64,000 nt of DNA from Euclidia mi (GCA_944739405.2 OX123186.2:40781551-40845550); one strand, 5' to 3'; positions 11,761 through 23,470 are shown, counted from the first letter of the stretch. The notes: generated by a model from the sequence alone, not told the origin. A program made the numbers and translations.

Positions 11761-11869
11761 TTGTCACCAACTCACCACCCCCTATTTTTCCGTGGGTGTC
11801 GTAAGAGGCGACTAAGGGATAACACGATGCAAATACTATCTTTGCGTAGAGATGGAAAACTCGACATCA
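11761..11869 (+). repeat. short interspersed repeat piece 5' of a SINE
   Basis: Contains ccgtgggtgtcgtaagaggc and gactaagggata, words I associate with a widespread lepidopteran interspersed repeat (memory only). It directly precedes the SINE head. Confidence 0.4.
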
Positions 11870-12165
11870 AACCCTATACGACTGCCTGGTTGGTCTCGCG
11901 GCATAAATGTGCGCGTGGGATCGGGAGTTCCCGGGTTCGATTCCTGGGTCGGGCAGTGTTATTGGGTTTTTCTGTAACGAAATTCTCAGTAGCAGCACGG
12001 AGTCTGGAAATGTGCCCGGTACGGCAATGGGCTCGCCACTTACTACGTGGGACTAAAGTATATCTGGCGAAAAGTGGGTGTAAAAATACACCTTTGCCTA
12101 CCTCTTCGAGGTTATAGGCGTGAGACTTTGTAATATGTATGTATACTAACATTCAGAAACAACAA
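11870..12165 (+). mobile_element. SINE family B, nearly full length
   Basis: tRNA-derived head with an A-box-like segment around 11885 and a strong B box (gggttcgattcc, about 11934). A body follows that is shared with the copies at 26629-26872 and 32055-32240 (cagtagcagcacggagtctg, tgtgcccggtacggcaatgg, tacgtggga). The tail ctttgcctacctcttcgagg continues to ggcgtgag and ends in an atgtatgta-type repeat. It is inserted inside the 1.17-kb TIR element. Confidence 0.85.
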
Positions 12166-12247
12166 CAACAACTTGCCGAAGTCTTAATTTTTAATAATTT
12201 TATTTAATTAATTTTTATCTTTTGGGTTCCACAAGGACGGGCATGTT

Positions 12248-12376
12248 TCATGAAGAAGAATTAGGTAATTCCTCCAGACCATTTTTACCTCCTGCATCAA
12301 CGATGGAGCGTAATTCATAATCGTCACTTTGACAAAGGACATAAGAATCGTCACAACTTTGACGTCGTTTCGCCAT
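12248..12376 (-). CDS. 42-residue open frame in the TIR element, unknown
   Basis: A frame starting with a true ATG at 12376 and reading MAKRRQSCDDSYVLCQSDDY, ending at 12248. It is basic at the start and then acidic. It could be the first exon or the remains of the element's transposase. There is no second line of evidence beyond its position inside the TIRs. Confidence 0.25.
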   Translation of the reverse strand: MAKRRQSCDDSYVLCQSDDYELRSIVDAGGKNGLEELPNSSS

Positions 12377-12572
12377 TGCTGCGAACGCATACTGACAGAA
12401 AAATATCTCAATGCGCTTACATTTCAATAATATTGAAGCCCCGCCCCCTGAGTATCGCGGATTTCAAGATGTTTGAATAATTTGTGATATTATCACGATA
12501 CCGCGATACAGCCTATTACACCATCAATATTACCACGGTATCGTGATATTATTGACAATGTAACATGCCCCA

Positions 12573-15500
12573 ATAGGTTATGTTAGGTTTTCTTGTGACA
12601 AGTACCCAAAAATAGGAGACCTGCGAAGCAGGGCTCCGTCAACTTGGCTTAAAAGACTGAAGCGTCTTATTTTGTTTTGTTTTTTGTTCATATGTTTTAA
12701 GTAAATGCATATTGCTTTGTTTTTTAGGAATACATTGTTTCATTCAATTACCTACCCTTAAATAATTACATTTCTTGGCTAATAGTGTTTCTTCAAATAG
12801 TAATTTCGTTAGAAAATTTTCATAAAAATGTGAGCTGTCATTGTACTATGCTCATTATCGTATTTTTCAATGTGGTTTTTCTATTACAAAACACTTCATT
12901 TAAGATAAAATGCCGCTCAGTATAAAGGAATCATTTGCCAAATATTTAAAAAAAATTAAAGGACGTAACGTTGCCACTCAAACAAATTGTATTGTTTTGT
13001 ATTTTAAGCAACTCAAATTAATGTTTGTAAGTTGCTGTTCTGTAGATTTCTCATCACTCGCAGTCAGTCGCTAACTTAGTAATTCTTTAACCCAAATTAA
13101 TTATTTTTGTCACTCAAAACTTTCATGTACAGTCACTCGTTTATAAAACCCTTACTTTAATGAATTATCACATGCTTTGACTGGGAGTGAAATAATCGTA
13201 GAGAAATTCCAGAAACATAATAATATAATAATATACTTACATATATTTAAAAGTTCACATATTTTGTTTCTCAAACATGAAGTACAGTATCCTGAAAATG
13301 ACCTCCATAGTAGACTTTGCCTTTAATAACCATGATATATTTTTAGCACAACGATGATTTCTTAGATAAAAAAATATAAATGTATGTAATTAAAAATCCC
13401 AATTCTATCCTACCAAGAAGCGTACTGCAACATTTCCCTGAAATAGTTGAAAAATCTCGCTCTAATGTTTGCTCAACCAAATCAATAAACCACTATTTTT
13501 TGCTAGTAGGGCTACTTCGAATATTTCTGTACGTAACACAACGGCAGAGAACGTTTGAGGCGAGTGATACATTCATCAGCGTGTCTCGCTTTTGAACTAT
13601 AAAGGGTACCAGGCATCGTTTTACCTTTATAATAAAAAATGCAATGCGTCTCGCAATTTTCAACTTTACAGGATATCTTGCTATGACCCATCATAGTTTT
13701 GTACGTTAGATTTTATTGTGAAATTACTTTTGTTTAGGTTGTTGATATTTGGCATGAGTGGGTTCAAACAGCGTCAAGTTAAACTATACAATAATAATTG
13801 CAGTACGATTATAGTACTTATTTCCTACGCTATAAGAATGGTACAAAGGTTATAGTGTCCAGCTTGACGTGTCATGTACATACACGTCGTTAAATGTGTG
13901 AAGAGTTCTAAGAAAAATACTTACTTACACATCATCCTGAATTCTTAAGCAGAGATGAAGTGTCAAGCTTCGTGAAACGCTGTCGATACAAAGCTCCTAT
14001 GTTTTAGATGGGCCGTCTTCATTTTTATAGTATTTAAATTGATGATTTGTTACTTTATGATAACTTAATTTCATAGTTCTATCAAGAAAGTGAATGGTTT
14101 ACCATAGCTTTGCCATTGAACTAACATGTTACGCCTTATTATGGATCTATAGTAAACTATGAAACTAATACGATTTCAATATTTGTTATGCTACATAATT
14201 ATATGCATTGTTTATATGCCCCATCTCTGTGGTAAACGCACGAACAAGCTACAGTCAGGGATATTGAAACTAGTTTCCTAGTAAGCAAAAACAACAACAA
14301 AACTAGTATTATCAAGCCGAATAACTTGTTAGCTATGAAAACGTGGACGTTTGTGGTAAATGACAAACAAAATCATATTTCAGTACAAAATAAGATAAGC
14401 TATGTTCGGCGAAGCCGCGGTAAAGTATGCGCTCAGCCTGGAGTATTTCAAAATACCAAAAGTATCGCATGTTCCTTCTAGTACTTCTCTATTATATCCA
14501 TGTATATGACCTTTCTGACAAGTTAAATTTATAGATATCAGACCTCTTCGGCAGCCGGCTCACGTATGACAAATATACCTACCTACAGATTTTATATTGA
14601 AGTCTATTTAGTAAGACCACGGAAAGGTTTTGAAGGTATATTGATTTTTCCAGACCACGCATACTTCAACAAGTGGAAACTATGATAATGCTGGTGGAGT
14701 CACGAAAATTGGAGATATCTGCAAAATCCGTGTTCACGGTGAATGTTCCCACAGTTCTGAACTTTGCCGGGCGAATCATCTCGTATACCATACTTGTGAT
14801 ACAGTACTTCTATATGTGCTGTGCTTCTATGTGTGATACGTGCTGTAATATAACATAGAAGAATGTAAAAATACTCTATATGGGTCCCGCAAGATATTCA
14901 CGACTGCTGCAAATATTATTTAAATAAGTATCAAAGATGCGAATGAGTCTATTAAAGACTATATCTTTAATGAAATCAATTAACACTTCAGCAATTATAA
15001 TCATCAATTATAAATATAAATTAGGTAAATGAAATAGTAATTATGGTTTGATAAAGTAAAATATACAAGCACATTTTCTCTGTACCAGCCTTTAAAACCA
15101 TTAGCGAAATGTACAGTATATGCGTGTATTGAATGTAGCACTGACCACAATCAAAATATTTGAACACATAATAATTAAACTTTAATTACTATCTCATTTC
15201 CACAAAGTGTTTAATAACACTTTTAATAATTACGTAACCTGATAGCATAACGTACGATATTTATTGAATAATAATATTACGTTAAAAGCATACATATTTT
15301 ATCAATACTGAACTGTGGTCTGGTACCGAAGCGTCAAATGATTGATGATCTGTTAAAATATAAAACACAGTGTAGTCAACTTCAAACATTGGCTCATACT
15401 TAACTAAATGAAAAATTGTGAAAAATGGTGCTAGTATTTATATTTTATTAAAGCTTTCCAGAGGTCCGTGATGTGGTAGAAATTACAGTGATTGATCGAT

Positions 15501-16084
15501 TGGTGTGGCGTGCCCGCTATGAACTCCGCAGATAGGTGGCAATTTACTAAAGAGCACCTTTTGAAGCCACATCAAATATCTCAAGTAGTCAGTCAAGAAA
15601 AATTAATGACTGGTTCTATGTGAATTTTAATAAATATTGTTCTGTTTACGCCTAGTAGGTCAAACAGTAGTAGCTATAAAGCCACCCATCCAAATTAATA
15701 TGCGTAGATATATATTTATACGTTATATTTCGATTGAGTATTGTACAAAAAAGATTTGAATCCACCAATAGCGTTAATTACTTTGCAGAAATAGACAAGT
15801 TGGGCTCTTTTCTTAAATGCTCTCTTGTTTCTCTTCTTAAAGTCTTTACTTATAAAATTAAAACCATTTCAAAGTATTTTGGGACAAATAAGCCGTTGTA
15901 ACTATAAATATCCTTATAATTTGTATAATGTTTGTATACTTATCATTATTTCTATTTAAACCGCAAATAATGTTAAAGCATTTATACTTATAAATAAAAT
16001 TGAAGTGTCTGTCTGTGATTTCAAAATTACTATGTTTTTTCAAGTGCATATAGTTAGTTACACGATTCTAAGTCCAAAACAACC
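12573..16084. other. 3.5 kb with no recognisable gene
   Basis: AT-rich sequence with only short open frames of no recognisable content (for example 13380-13595 and 14673-14858). No repeat shared with the rest of the window was noticed. It could be intergenic or a large intron; I see no exon-like frame with splice sites that I would defend. Confidence 0.5.
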
Positions 16085-16147
16085 CTTTTTAACAATCGGT
16101 AGAGCCGGCCCATTCATGCTGAAATCAGTAAGGCTCTACTACCCATG

Positions 16148-16226
16148 AATATCGGTCTGATATGGTACAGCATTGAGACAAGCTTGTCCATTACACTGGC
16201 CGCAAGCTAAAGAATACTGTTACCCC
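16148..16226 (-). pseudogene. duplicated scrap of the cysteine-rich gene
   Basis: Nearly identical to 16668-16746 (atatcggtctgatatggtac, acaagcttgtc, cactggccgcaag). On the minus strand it encodes SLACGQCNGQACLNAVPYQT with a stop just upstream. It lies on the other side of a SINE from the longer copy, so the gene end has been partly duplicated here. Confidence 0.75.
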
Positions 16227-16230
16227 GAAA

Positions 16231-16515
16231 GCGGCGATAGCCCAGTGATGTACGTAACGGACTTCCGAGACGATGGTCTCGGGTTCGATCCCCAGGTACC
16301 CCTGTCACACACCTCTGACTTTTCAAAGTTATGTGTGCATTATAAAGTAATTATCGCTCGCTTAATGATGTGCCCGGTAGATGGCAATAGGCTTGCCCCC
16401 TATTACATTGGGACCGAAACATATCTGGCGAAGTGTGTGTGTGTGTAATGTATTACACACCTCTGCCTACCCCTTCGGGGATAAAAGGCGTGAAGTTATG
16501 TAGTTATGTTATGTT
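16231..16515 (+). mobile_element. SINE family A, full length
   Basis: The head starts gcggcgatagcccagtgatg (A box) and has gggttcgatcccc (B box) at about 16278. The body includes cacacctctgacttttcaaa, atgatgtgcccggtagatgg and a short gt run. The tail ctctgcctaccccttcgggg is followed by ataaaaggcgtga and a loose tatgt repeat. It lies between two pieces of the cysteine-rich gene. A second copy is at 21706-21973. Confidence 0.88.
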
Positions 16516-16533
16516 CGAGATCAAGTTCTAATT

Positions 16534-17099
16534 TCAATTCTCTTCTTCTTCTTCATCATCATCGTCATCGTCCCTCTGCTGCAGAATTTCCTCTTCATTA
16601 CCGTCTTCAACGACATTTGTCTCCAAGTCATTCATGATTTCTGGGTCAAAGGTTGTATCATCATTAATATCGGTCTGATATGGTACAGAATTGAGACAAG
16701 CTTGTCAATTACACTGGCCGCAAGTTAAATAGCACTGTAACCCCGCTTTCCTGCATCCACATCTTGAGCCACAGCCACTTTTGCAGTTACGGCGGAAGAT
16801 TGTATTAAGTAATTCATCTGGAGCAGGTGGTAAAATAGTTATGATAGGTTCCAGGAATCCGTTACGCATAGTCCAACACCATCCTTGAGGTTCTAAATCA
16901 TGCCCTAAACAAGTTTGAATCTTAATTTAAATTGTCTTTCGGGATATAAAGTTTGAATCTGATAATAAACTCGATTGAAATGTTGGTGAGCTGCTCCACT
17001 CGTTGGTGGAATATTTGATAACTGCACAGGTTTATTCGATTTTGTTAACTTGACGTATAGTGCATTACGGAGATGATCAATACTTTCCACATTTTTCAA
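16534..17099 (-). pseudogene. cysteine-rich repeat-borne protein, C-terminal part
   Basis: The longest version of the protein in the window. The first frame (17099 to about 16910) includes VESIDHLRNALYVKLTKSNK and SGAAHQHFNRVYYQIQTLYP. After a frameshift the reading continues with WCWTMRNGFLEPIITILPPA, DELLNTIF and the cluster CKSGCGSRCGCRKAGLQCYL plus TCGQCN, where a TGA replaces the expected Gly, then QACLNSVPYQTD and a highly acidic tail ending EEEEEN. I recognise the layout (an H..RVYYQ block, a P-rich linker, a CXC-like cluster) from repeated arthropod proteins of unknown function. Here it sits just inside sequence homologous to the TIR of element A, which ties the family to a DNA transposon. 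Confidence 0.7.
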
Positions 17100-17549
17100 T
17101 TACCGAAAGAGATTATGAGTGTTCTTGAATTGATAAATTTTAGAATTATTATAAACATTGAATTTAAACTGAAAGTTAATAAAAAATGGTTATTATATGT
17201 TAAGCAATAAATTATAACCTTAATATTTTGAGTTTTTGATCGAGACTAACAGTTGACCGCAGATAATTCTCTGATCGCGCGCTCTACGCCTTCTATCTCG
17301 AAAACAGTTCAAGGTATAAAAAATGTTTTACATTTTTTTATACCTAGAAAGTTTTCTACAATATTGATTATAAATACAAATAGCGTAAAACCCATAGAAA
17401 ACGAGATATTTGCAAAAAATTTAAAAAACAACGATTTTTGTGACCCTTGACCCCTAAATTTAAAACTTGCGGACATCCAATAATATGTGTCTTTTGAGAA
17501 CAGTTTTAGGATGCCAAAATACAAGTTTTTACATGGTGGAACGTATGTC

Positions 17550-18294
17550 CGGTACATACCGAATATGCGTCATAATACCGTCCATACGCTCAGCCAATCA
17601 GAGAAGGCCATCGTCCGTACTCGTGGAGTTTGCCTTATATGGTAATACACCGACACCAACTCTGATGGAGAGCTCTGGTATATAAAGGGGCCGACAGAGA
17701 GGCCGGCACCGCTACTGTATCGTCACTCTGCCCGAACTACGTGCTACTTCTACGTTGTACGTGTATCCTTGTCCCAGCTGTCGGTAAGTTACTACATTTA
17801 CTGCGTTAGCGTACTGCCCATCTCTCTACCTGCTAGCTGAAGCCGGCTGGCACCGCCTGCCTGACTCTTTTGGTTGTAACTCTTCTAATGCTGGTTCCCT
17901 TCAGGTTCCAGGTCCACCTTGAGGCTCCGGGCTACGCTACACTAGCTCTATTCTTCTCTTCACTTCACCTGCACCGTCTTCGACGACCCTTCTGCCGACG
18001 AGTCTGGTCCTGCCCCAGCTCATCGCGCACACACCGTCGACGCCTGATCGCTGAAGCCAACGGTCTGCGAGGATCTGCCCCTCTACGCGCAGCCCTTTGA
18101 GCAGCCTGCTCTGTACACTACCGGAGGGAACAGCGGCGTGTCAGACTGCAGCCCTTAGTGTTCAGGCCAGTGTCGTGTAGTTGGTCGGTCATACTCGTGC
18201 ATAGGAAGTGAGACAATACTAGTCAATGAACGTATAGAACTTCTTCTTCGTTTCATTCTAGAACGCGTTACAGTGGTAATATACTGCGTATGTC
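17550..18294. mobile_element. 745-bp GC-rich insertion in element B, with TATA box
   Basis: cgtatgtc occurs at 17542-17549 and again at 18287-18294, an 8-bp direct repeat bracketing sequence absent from element A. The ends are weakly inverted (cggtacat-acc against cagtatattacc). The insert is much richer in GC than its surroundings and has a promoter-like tatataaaggggccga at 17679. An 8-bp duplication with such ends would fit a hAT-type non-autonomous element; the strong TATA could instead suggest a solo LTR. I cannot decide between them. Confidence 0.5.
17679..17690 (+). promoter_or_regulatory. TATA box candidate
   Basis: tatataaagggg in a GC-rich context, about 30 bp ahead of ggccggcaccgctactg and a pyrimidine-rich start-like region. 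A potential GT donor (gtcggtaagt) follows near 17780. This is a motif match only. Confidence 0.45.
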
Positions 18295-18339
18295 GATTTT
18301 CCAAGATTTGCACCTAATTTGGCCTAAAATGACTGGACT

Positions 18340-21300
18340 AGAAATACTAAATCATGTGTGTCAAATTTAAAATAATCGTCGCTACAGATTTGAAATTTGG
18401 TCAAACATATAAAAAGCTATGATGTGTCTAAAGGGCACAGTTACGTACTTATTTTTATTAAACCACCTAAGTTTTTGAACGTATGGAAAACATAGTTTAA
18501 ATTATTTTATGATGTAAGCATTAAGAAATTACCAAATCCAGAAAACAAACTTCTGCGACAGCAAGGTCTTAATCAGTTTCGTTGTGGAAAAACAAAATAA
18601 ATCCTCTCACAATCTACTCAATGGATGTCTTTTGCCTGATATGATGAAACTATTGGACTAACACAATGGAGTTAAAATTCGAGCACAGGGCTAGCAAAAG
18701 TATTATAAATGGCACTTTTAAGATCTATCTATCTGCAAAGTTGCTTATAACCAGTCGAAACGTGAAGGACATATTCCTGAACTAAAATTTAAATATTGTT
18801 CAGCTTTTAAAACCAGGTAAAGTGAATATGAATAAGGTTATATACGTAGGACACGATCGGTACTCTGTAGCGGAATGGGGCTATTCATCTTACTCGCGCG
18901 TCGATACTGACACCGGAGCTTACGATAGCCAGAAATCGAGTGGAATAAGAGACAGTACTATGAAGTGCTTTTTAAATAACAGTAGTGGAATTCTTATGCA
19001 CTTTTATTTCAAACGGTCGATAGTCTATGTTGTGCTTATTTTTTTAATCATAGTTAATCGATTTATTTCCCCATGACGAGACGATATGTATTTAACTAAC
19101 AACTTTCCACCAGAACTACGAATACATAAGATGAAAACATGAGAAACAAAACCACGGATAATTTGACAGTCGTGTTGTAGTTACTCAAATCCCTCGCCTT
19201 TCAAATACCATTTTCTCCTCTTGTGTATATAGTACGCTCACCTCTAGTGTAGTCCTATAGACGCGACATTAATAGCATAATTGAGTGGATTGTATTGCGA
19301 TTCCTCTTCTTCGGCTTATACCACAAAAACAGGCATATCGTCCGAATTAATCTCCTGTTATAAAGTGATAATGTTTCAGATGAACCACTTCTAGGTAGAT
19401 TCGGCGAAGAGATTCTTCGCCGAATCGGCATTTAATCAGCTTTGCCTGTGTGTGATCAAAAACCTTCTTGTTACTACTTACGTATTTTTCTGAGAAATGT
19501 CATTTGTTAATCTGAATAACCTCAAACTCTTCCATGATATTAAAGGCTTATTGGATGAATACCAAGAACTCGTATGAGCTCTTGTACACTCATAGTGGCG
19601 GTAAAGTTGCGCAAAACTATTGATTAAATAATATTTAATTAATAACCTCGCGCTACTGACGTATGTAAGTATTATTTTTTGGCGGTGGCATGAATTTCGT
19701 TATAAGCTAATTATGAACTCGGCACTAGCTGTCTCACTTACTTTTTGCGTGCAGCCATAAAAATAAGTTTAATGTGTGAATATGAATCTACAACTAATGA
19801 AATACAAATACTTAGACAATTTTTAGGTTCCTATATGATGGAATTGTTATAATTATTTTCTTCAATTAGGATGACATTTTGTGACGAAATCGTTTTGTGA
19901 TTTTTCTTCTTTGTGTCAGTAAAAATTTAATATAGCTAATGTACTTCCCATTTTTACAAACAAGGTGCAACGAAATAAAATAACACAAACAAAGTTACGT
20001 AAGTAAAAACCTACAACATTGTCTGTATTAAAAATTATATCATTTTAACTTTGTTTACCAGTGATTGAATAGAAAGAAAATGGAATAGATAGAAATAACT
20101 GTTTTCTTTTATTTTCAAAAACTCACTGAAAATATAATTGTATTTATTAAAGCGAATTAGCGATAATTTGACATTAATTTGACCCACGGATAAAAAAACG
20201 TCCAGACTTTTAACAATAATATGATGTGCGGCGCTACATAGTAAGTGCGTGACTACCTACGCTGTGAAATTGCGAGTAAAAAATAAGATATCGTCGTTTT
20301 GGGTATGTTTTCACTTTACATACATATTTATACAAAATTTTAATAAAATCAACCTCGATAAAACTCTTTAAATATCACAAAAAACGACTCGTAATTTATC
20401 TGTGCAAGGGGCACTTGGCCACTCTACACGGGAATGGATACTCGTTCTCACCTGCCAGCGTTAGTGAATAGCCGACGGGTCAGAGTTCGCGCCGTAATCG
20501 ACATGAATCTGGATAGACACTGGATAACCCTTTCACTGAGCAGTCAAAAATACGAGATAAAACCGCCTGAGGCATTGCCTTTTTCAGGTCAACTCATTAA
20601 TCAATAAAGATGGTCGTAATTCGGAAGCTTTAAGTTTTTATATTTCCACCTAAATTGAGACATTGTTTGTGCTTTTATACTCGTCTTCCACGTAAAAGAA
20701 AAAGGATATTTTTATACTACCTGCTAAGCCATCTCAAAAAGGCAGCTGTGTCAATATTATTTTTAAATTAAACTGTTTATTTTAAAAGTTATTTTATGTG
20801 AATAAATCTTGCCATCATTTGGGCGATTTTCTGTTACCTTTCTACTCGTACACTGTCACATTCTCTTTACAAACATGAATATATAATATATCACAGATAT
20901 AACATAACCTTACACGTCTCAAATATGTTCCGCAAATCAACTTGAAGGATTTCTAGCAACGTCCTTGAATCGTTTGAGAACGTAAAAGGGAATAAATCAA
21001 CACACATCTATGCGAACTAGATCAAATATAATAAATTGAGATACAATACTTCAAAGAACTCCCAACTTTCATATTTTCCCTGCGGATAAGTTTGTGGGTA
21101 TCTGCACAACTCTGTTCTCATATATTTTTGTTTGCTAGTTTAAATAACTTTTTTTTGATACTCCTTTCGACCCACACAACGCGGTGAATACATTTTGAAT
21201 ATCGTTTGCTAATGGCACTCGTGTACAATTCGATTTATACGAACTGTGTATTTAACCGTTTATATAATAACTTTATGTAAATAGCAAGGAAAAGATCTCG

Positions 21301-21705
21301 TTAGCTCTTTGTCTACCGGCAACATTGCTTAGTATTTCACTGAACTATTAATCTTTTATTACATTGTGTTCAACCATTACGCTCATATCAAAAATTTGTA
21401 ACTATAATTATTACGTATGTACAAAGACAAACACAAATGTCTGTATTATTTTATTTTATACTGAATATTATGATCTACACAATTAACGTAGGTACCTAAT
21501 TACATGCAAACTAAGAGCCACTACTATCAGAAATACTACTATTAGATGGCCGTATATTAAAAACATTACCTATGTACATGCACCTACGAGCCACAACCAA
21601 AATTGGGCTTATATTATGAGCCAAAAACATAATAGAGCCATTCCAAGGTTCCAAATTTCACTTTTTATTGGATATTTGTACAAATATAGATACGACGTAT
21701 TAGAA
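18340..21705. other. 3.4 kb with no recognisable gene
   Basis: AT-rich with short meaningless frames. It contains a small hairpin at 19398-19426, listed separately. The segment 20400-20590 is locally less AT-rich but has no frame or repeat I recognise. Confidence 0.5.
19398..19426. repeat. perfect hairpin, 13-bp arms, 3-nt loop
   Basis: gattcggcgaaga (19398-19410) pairs exactly with 19414-19426, with gat between. Confidence 0.85.
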
Positions 21706-21973
21706 AACATAACATAACTTCACTCCTTTTATCCCCGAAGGTGTAGGCAGAGGTGTATTACACACCCACACTTCGCCAGTTATATTTCGGTCCCAATTTA
21801 ATAGGGGGCGGGCCTATTGCCATCTATCGGGCACATTGTTAAGCGAGCGATAATTAACATTTTAATACACACATTACTTCGAAAAGTCAGAGGTGTGTTC
21901 CCGGGTAACTGGGGTTCGAACCCGAGACCATCGTATCGGCAGACCGTTACGTACATCACTGGGCTATCGCCGC
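21706..21973 (-). mobile_element. SINE family A, second copy
   Basis: Reverse complement of the 16231-16515 family: the head with tagcccagtgatgtacgtaac and B box gggttcgaacccc lies at the right, and the tail with gcctacaccttcggggataa at the left. It is full length with scattered substitutions. Confidence 0.88.
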
Positions 21974-22019
21974 TGCATATTAGATGACAGTCCAAAATTA
22001 TGTTTAGGACAACATGTCT

Positions 22020-23012
22020 GACATTTCAGCCCGCCTAGGATACGCACCACGAGATATCACACGCGTGAATGAAGAAATATTGTCGTTATCGATTAATATC
22101 TCGTTTTCTTTAACATGCGCGCCACGATAGACAAGCTTCACGTCGAAGAATTCGCTCTCGTTGCACGAGTAACCGATGTTGCCCTTTGAAACATAGAATG
22201 TCAATTATGACATTTATTAATGTAACCACACTGGTTTAGTTCATTCAATTTGTGCTCAAATGGCTCAAAAGACTTGTATCCACCTCTATAGTTTATCATA
22301 CTATGTACTATTTCACATTTGTAATTTGTATGTATTGTTTAATTCAAAAGTTGATTAGTTTTAATTCGAAACTGATGTCAATAACTACAAAGTATTAACA
22401 ATTTTATTGTTACCTACTGTGTTGAAAAAGAATGAGGTCCCATGCGCAGCTTCGATAATAATGATATAAACTTATCTTTAAATAGACAGGCAGGCCATCT
22501 GAATGAGGCTCGAGATCCGTGGCAAGCCTTTCTATGAGAAACAGAGCCATTGGTTGTGATATACGCCAAAGCAACTGGAATTCTCTGTCGTTCAACGTAA
22601 AAGGGTCACAGAGATCCCTAATTCGCTTTCTTTGAACTTTTCTCGCGTGGCGCTCTTCATATAAGGTTATTAAGTAATTATAATAAAGGACTGCCATTTT
22701 CTTTGTTGCTTTAAAGAAATATTTTTAGTTACTCGTGTAGTTCTCGTCGTATGAAAGCATGACGACTATTATTACTATTTTAGTTGTCAAAATTTGTCAT
22801 AATCGAGTAATATTGGGCCGTCATGTTAGGATTCGTCGAGAGAAATGCCACAGATAAGTAAAAACGACTATGATAGCTACATTTGACATAACGAGTCGAA
22901 TCGTGTGTGTAACCATGTTAGAGTCAGCGAGTTCATAGAGATAATCGTCATAAACACGAGTAAACGTGTAGAGATAATTTTCTCGTGGTGCGTATGCTGG
23001 ACGGGCAGGTGA
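22020..23012 (-). mobile_element. PIF/Harbinger-like deletion derivative, about 1 kb
   Basis: atacgcaccacgaga at 22040-22054 recurs inverted near 22981-22995, and the match extends outward (gcccg..c.ag) and inward more loosely, giving TIRs of about 25-40 bp. Inside is a minus-strand exon resembling the N-terminus of PIF/Harbinger transposases. The catalytic part is absent, so the copy depends on a relative. The exact ends and the 3-bp target duplication expected for this superfamily could not be fixed. Confidence 0.55.
22410..22697 (-). pseudogene. PIF/Harbinger transposase N-terminal exon
   Basis: Begins at a true ATG (22697). The part NDREFQLLWRISQPMALFLI and then TDLEPHSDGLPVYLKISLYH resembles the region ahead of the DDE nuclease in HARBI1-like proteins, which usually reads F(R/L)xS...L...L.P......P...ql...L.fy. 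The frame ends after FQHSR at 22410, where agtag/gtaaca could be a splice donor. No downstream exon with the DDE triad is found before the element's end, so only the leader of the protein remains. Confidence 0.5.
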
Positions 23013-23017
23013 CAAGT

Positions 23018-23304
23018 GACTAGTCTATTGTGAATTTGTTTTTTTGTTGAAACTCAATTTTCTATGGTTGAGCACGTTAATCTCAGGTACTACGGGTACG
23101 ATTTGACAGTAGATACCTACTTATGTAGATATGTATTTGACTTCATCCAAGATTACTTTATAAACCGGTAAAGCTATATTCCATGGTTTAAGCCAGTATC
23201 AGTTTACTCAAGGTTACTGTCAATGTCACAATAGCCGGGGCAAGCGATAATTGACATTACGCTCAAAACTTCGAAATGGCAGTGGTGAGCGCAATACAAA
23301 AAAG
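23018..23304. other. no gene; diverged SINE C body
   Basis: Words such as tattccatggtttaagccag and gtatcagttta are shared with SINE C at 23985-24050, so an old, headless SINE fragment lies at about 23160-23290. Nothing else is recognised. Confidence 0.45.
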
Positions 23305-23470
23305 TCTTCCATTACTGACTGACTAACAGTTAAGGTACAGTTGCAACTATTTGGCACAAGAGACTGAAATTGGTATGTATGTCTCTTGTGAAGCGTAGAA
23401 GGGCAGTAAGAAGGGAACTTTTCCTGGAAATTCCCTCGGCATGAAGCAAAAACTTAATTAAAAATATGAT
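23305..23470 (+). repeat. diverged relative of the Helitron-like repeat
   Basis: Shares ttactgactgac, actattggc, gctgaaattggtatgtatgt-type words, gtagaagg and aagaaggga with 49261-49468 and 61399-61605, at much lower identity. Its ends are not preserved. Confidence 0.45.

Larger units (their letters stand above)
11406..12572. mobile_element. 1.17-kb DNA element with TIRs
   Basis: The left end tggggcatgttaca and following words (ttgtcaatattatcatgat) recur inverted at the right end (12559-12572 and inward). The TIR region is at least about 35 bp and is followed on both sides by further diverged matches built on tatcgcgata and attatcacgata. The interior holds a SINE (11870-12165) and a short open frame. 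The terminal flanks (taa left, ata right) do not define a target duplication clearly. The superfamily is not recognised. Confidence 0.7.
16534..18339 (-). mobile_element. element B, larger relative of element A
   Basis: Positions 17220-17541 match the right TIR of element A in the same orientation (gttgacc, tatctcgaaaa, tttttgtgaccct, acatcca, cttttgagaacag, gccaaaata). Positions 18295-18339 match its outer end (accta..tttggcctaaaatg, gactggact). The two pieces are separated by a 745-bp insertion. The cysteine-rich gene runs leftwards from this TIR, as in element A where it follows the left TIR. No left TIR is visible; that side is disrupted by a SINE and a duplication. Confidence 0.65.

Noticed and set aside
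16261..16292. A second possible tRNA gene
   Set aside because: It is the head of SINE A; another copy with the same downstream body occurs at 21706-21973.
17870..18100. A 76-codon plus-strand frame rich in Leu, Arg and Ser
   Set aside because: It lies in the GC-rich insert, has no recognisable domain, and is explained by low stop-codon frequency.
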